The notes under the pieces: model-generated | The model's input: only the letters and a program-made list of their open reading frames with translations | Databases searched by the model: none | What the model was told of the DNA's origin: nothing | Part shown: positions 5,972 through 8,733 of the stretch, piece after piece | Numbering within the stretch: the first letter of the stretch is position 1 | Layout of the letters: every line of letters begins with the position of its first letter | Program-made: the position numbers and the translations under genes | DNA from: Azonexus sp. | GTDB lineage: Bacteria; Pseudomonadota; Gammaproteobacteria; Burkholderiales; Rhodocyclaceae | NCBI GenBank assembly: GCA_031285115.1 | Contig: JAITWU010000149.1 | Span: 1 to 8,733 of the forward strand | Reading direction: 5' to 3' | Length of the DNA stretch: 8,733 bases

Positions 5972-6021
5972 GAAAGCGGGGGGATGGCCGCGCCGAGGGC
6001 GATTGTCGTGTTGTCGCCCCA

Positions 6022-7157
6022 TCAGTCGGTGATACCGATGGCGCGGCGGGCGGAGAGGGCGGTGCGTTGCACGGCTTCCGCGTCGTCGCCGATGACGGTG
6101 AAATGGCCCATTTTGCGGCCTGGGCGGGCGTGGTGTTTGCCGTAGAGGTGGAGCTTGAGATTGGGAATGGCGTAGAGAGCCGCCCAGTCCGGCTCGCGGT
6201 AATGTTCGCCGATGTACCACAGGTCGCCGAGCAGATTGACCATGACGGCGGCGGAGTGAGCGCGCGCTTCGCCGAGCGGCAGGTTGCACAGGGCGCGGAC
6301 TTGTTGCTCGAACTGGCTGGAAACGCAGGCGTCAAGGGTGTAGTGGCCGCTGTTGTGCGGGCGCGGGGCCATTTCGTTGACCAGCAACTGGCTGCGGCTG
6401 ACGAAAAATTCGATGCCCATGACGCCGATGTAGCCGAGTTCGCAGGCGATGCGGGCGGCGATGTCTTCGGCGTCGCTTTTGAGACAGGCGGCAGCGCGGG
6501 CGGGGACGATGGAAATGTCGAGAATGCCGTTCTTGTGCTGGTTTTCGCCGGTCGGGAAAACGGCGGTCTGGCCGTTTTGGTCGCGGGCGAGGACGACCGA
6601 GACTTCGTAATCGAGCGGCAGGCGCTGTTCGAGTACGCAGGGTTCGCCTTGGAAGCGGGCGAGCGCCCGCAGGGCGTCGTCTACATTGTTGACGATGGCT
6701 TGGCCCTTGCCGTCGTAGCCAAAGCGGGCGACTTTGAGGATGGCCGGGAACAGCGCGGGCGGCGCGTTTTTCAAATCGTTTTCGTGATTGATGGCGATGA
6801 ACGGCCCGTGCGGAAAGCCCTTGTCGCGGAGAAAGGTTTTTTCCGCAATGCGGTTCTGGCAGATGGCGACGGCGGCAGCCGAAGGGCGCACGGGAAGGAA
6901 TTTGGCGAGGTAGTCGAGGGTGCTGGCCGGGACGTTTTCAAATTCGGTGGTGATGGCGGCGCTGTTGGCGGCCAGTTCGTCGAGGGCGGCGAAATCGTCG
7001 TAAGCGGCGCACAGGTGGCGTTCGGCGATTTGCCCGGCGGGGCTGTTGGGGTCGGGGTCGAGAACCCAGACGCGATAGCCCATTTCGTGCGCGGCGCTAA
7101 CGAAAAAGCGGCCAAGCTGGCCGCCGCCGAGCATCCCCAGGGTAGCGGGCGGCAGAA

Positions 7158-7161
<4 letters not shown>
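6022..7161 (-). CDS. purK: 5-(carboxyamino)imidazole ribonucleotide synthase (PurK)
   Basis: A 379-residue ATP-grasp enzyme of de novo purine synthesis. It converts AIR, ATP and bicarbonate to N5-CAIR, which PurE then rearranges. The N-terminal nucleotide-binding loop is [12 protein letters not shown] (8-19), followed by TTEFENVP (71-78). The ATP-grasp portion shows [14 protein letters not shown] (141-154) and the C-terminal metal/ATP signature [14 protein letters not shown] (262-275). The length is typical and no expected motif is missing. The ATG start at 7161 overlaps the purE stop as ATGA, so translation is probably coupled; no separate Shine-Dalgarno sequence is evident. The purE-purK order is the usual bacterial arrangement. 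It ends with TGA at 6022-6024, ahead of the gap to sua5. Confidence 0.97.
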
Positions 7162-7666
<505 letters not shown>

Positions 7667-7667
<1 letters not shown>

Positions 7668-8581
7668 CAACCCGGCCCCCGCTCCCCCGGCCCCTCTCCC
7701 GCGCGGGACGAGGAGCGGGCGGATGCCTCGCGTTCCGCCGCCTCGATGGTGTTGGCGAGCAGCATGGTGATGGTCATCGGCCCGACGCCGCCGGGCACCG
7801 GGGTGATTTGTCCGGCTGTTTCAAGACAGGCGGCAAAATCGACATCGCCGCACAATTTGCCCGCATCCGGCCCATCGGTCAGGCGGTTGATGCCGACGTC
7901 GATGACGACGGCGCCGGGTTTGATCATGTCGGCGGTGACGAATTTTGGCTTGCCGACGGCGGCGACGAGAATATCGGCGCGGCGGGTGTGTGCTCCAAGG
8001 TCTTTGGTCTTGGAGTTGCAGACGGTGACGGTCGCCCCGGCGTTGATGAGGAGCAGCGCCATCGGCTTGCCGACGATATTGGAGCGGCCAATGACCACGG
8101 CCTCTTTGCCGTTCAAATCGACGCCGCCCTGGGCAAACATTTTCATCACGCCGTAGGGGGTGCAGGGGATGAAACGCGGCTTGCCCTGCGCCAGCGCGCC
8201 GACATTTTCGGCATGAAAACCGTCGACATCCTTTTGGGCGGCAATGGCTTCGAGCACCCGGCTCTCGTCGAAATGGCGCGGCAGCGGCAGTTGCACGAGA
8301 ATGCCGTGGATGGTCGGATCGGCGTTCAGTTCGGCGATTTTGCCGAGCACCGTTTGTTGATCGACGGCGGCGTCGTAGACAATTTTTTCCGACTTCATGC
8401 CGATGGCTTCGCAGGCGTTGACCTTGTTTTTCACATAAACCTGTGAAGCCGGGTCAGCGCCAACCAGAATGACCGCGAGGCCAGGTTTTTGCCCCTTGGC
8501 GGTCAGCGTCGCCACACGCGCCTTGAAACTCTGGCGCAGTTCTTCGGCCAGCGCCTTGCCATCAATGATGTGTGCCGTCAT
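7667..8581 (-). CDS. folD: Bifunctional methylene-THF dehydrogenase / methenyl-THF cyclohydrolase (FolD)
   Basis: A 304-residue cytoplasmic enzyme that oxidises 5,10-methylene-THF with NADP and hydrolyses the product to 10-formyl-THF, the formyl donor of purine synthesis. It shows the catalytic Y49-x-x-x-K53 ([15 protein letters not shown]), GILVQLPLP (93-101), DVDGFH (118-123), the Rossmann loop GRSNIVGKP (165-173), and the C-terminal signature [10 protein letters not shown] (261-270). The start at 8581 matches the usual [10 protein letters not shown]-terminus and has AGGA seven bases upstream; an ATG 60 bases earlier would add an unfamiliar leader read across the hairpin. FolD normally ends soon after ANTIEAAE. 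Here about 17 extra residues ([18 protein letters not shown]) are encoded by a GC-rich repeat, which brings the stop onto the purE start. Placement before purE-purK fits a shared purine role. Confidence 0.96.
7671..7714. repeat. GC-rich repeat-like insert inside the folD 3' end
   Basis: A C-rich stretch contains CCCCTCTCCCGCGCGGGA, with a perfect ten-base palindrome CCCGCGCGGG at 7698-7707. This 'CCCCTCTCCC..GCGGGAGAGGGG' style is typical of intergenic repeats in GC-rich proteobacteria, and its usual spurious translation is GEGPG-like, as in the FolD tail. It overlaps the last codons of folD and replaces any normal gap to purE. Repeat identity is recognised from memory; no second copy lies in this window. 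Confidence 0.4.
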
Positions 8582-8592
8582 CGTCAAATCCT

Positions 8593-8626
8593 GAAAAGAA
8601 AAGGGGAAAGGCGAAGCGCCTTTCCC
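8593..8626 (-). terminator. Terminator-like hairpin in the folD leader
   Basis: A perfect ten-base stem, GGGAAAGGCG (8604-8613) with CGCCTTTCCC (8617-8626), closes a three-base loop. On the minus strand the stem is followed by CTTTTCTTTTC, then the folD Shine-Dalgarno AGGA and its ATG at 8581. It could attenuate folD transcription, terminate a gene lying to the right of the window, or stabilise the leader. The hairpin is seen directly; its role is inferred. Confidence 0.55.
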
Positions 8627-8639
8627 TTGAATCCCCGGC

Positions 8640-8648
8640 ATTTTACCA
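8640..8648 (-). promoter_or_regulatory. Candidate extended -10 promoter for folD
   Basis: On the minus strand, TGG directly precedes TAAAAT (8645-8640), making a TGn-TAAAAT extended -10 element. No convincing -35 is seen at normal spacing, which is tolerable for extended -10 promoters. Transcription would start near 8633, giving a leader of about 50 bases that contains the hairpin at 8604-8626 and the folD ribosome binding site. Confidence 0.4.
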
Positions 8649-8733
8649 GATGGCTAAAAGACTGCCGCGCCCATGTTATTCTCGACAATACCTTTCTCTT
8701 TGCCGCCTTGCCATGAGTTCTTTCGCATCATCG

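Noticed and set aside
8650..8733. Possible start of a plus-strand gene (ATG at 8650 or in-frame at 8713; another ATG at 8673 in a different frame)
   Set aside because: The frame stays open to the window end, but the 28 visible residues match nothing recognisable and no Shine-Dalgarno sequence supports a start. A divergent gene may begin here but cannot be shown.

Overview
The window reads like a chromosomal segment of a GC-rich proteobacterium, most likely a betaproteobacterium of the Rhodocyclales type. This rests on codon bias, the long Sua5-type synthase beside purE-purK, the style of the intergenic repeats and the IS remnants. It is an impression from gene content and cannot be proved without a database search.

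Left edge (1-386): two decayed C-terminal fragments of the same IS transposase type (IS481-like by its C-terminal motifs) lie head to head and form a long inverted repeat (arms 1-101 and 139-239). A short AT-rich stretch follows, with a consensus -10 box and a 12-base palindrome ahead of the first gene.

Signalling cassette (387-4478, + strand): three tightly packed genes encode a von Willebrand A (vWA) domain protein, a PP2C-type phosphatase and an 882-residue membrane-anchored Ser/Thr-kinase-like protein. The gaps are 2 and 4 bases, so this is one transcription unit. The set corresponds to the vWA-phosphatase-kinase 'TerY-P' triad known from comparative genomics, and to E. coli YegL / YegK (PphC) / YegI. 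The unusual point is the kinase: after the kinase domain come a Cys/His cluster, a Lys/Arg-rich linker, hydrophobic segments, a long helical region and a C-terminal domain that looks like the TonB C-terminal domain. The cassette is the accessory part of the window and the best candidate for a poorly described system.

Middle (4479-4892): a palindromic intergenic repeat, then a tRNA-Ala(CGC) gene on the minus strand with its own promoter and intrinsic terminator. The 3' end of the tRNA faces the cassette.

Right half (4893-8733, minus strand): a housekeeping cluster transcribed folD > purE > purK > sua5, with tRNA-Ala beyond it. folD/purE and purE/purK overlap (TGATG and ATGA), so translation is probably coupled. 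FolD makes the formyl-tetrahydrofolate precursor used in purine synthesis; PurK and PurE carboxylate AIR to CAIR; Sua5 makes the threonylcarbamoyl-AMP used for tRNA t6A37. Short repeats lie in the purK-sua5 gap and inside the 3' end of folD, where one appears to have lengthened the protein. A terminator-like hairpin sits in the folD leader. The long open frames antisense to this cluster are GC-driven shadows.
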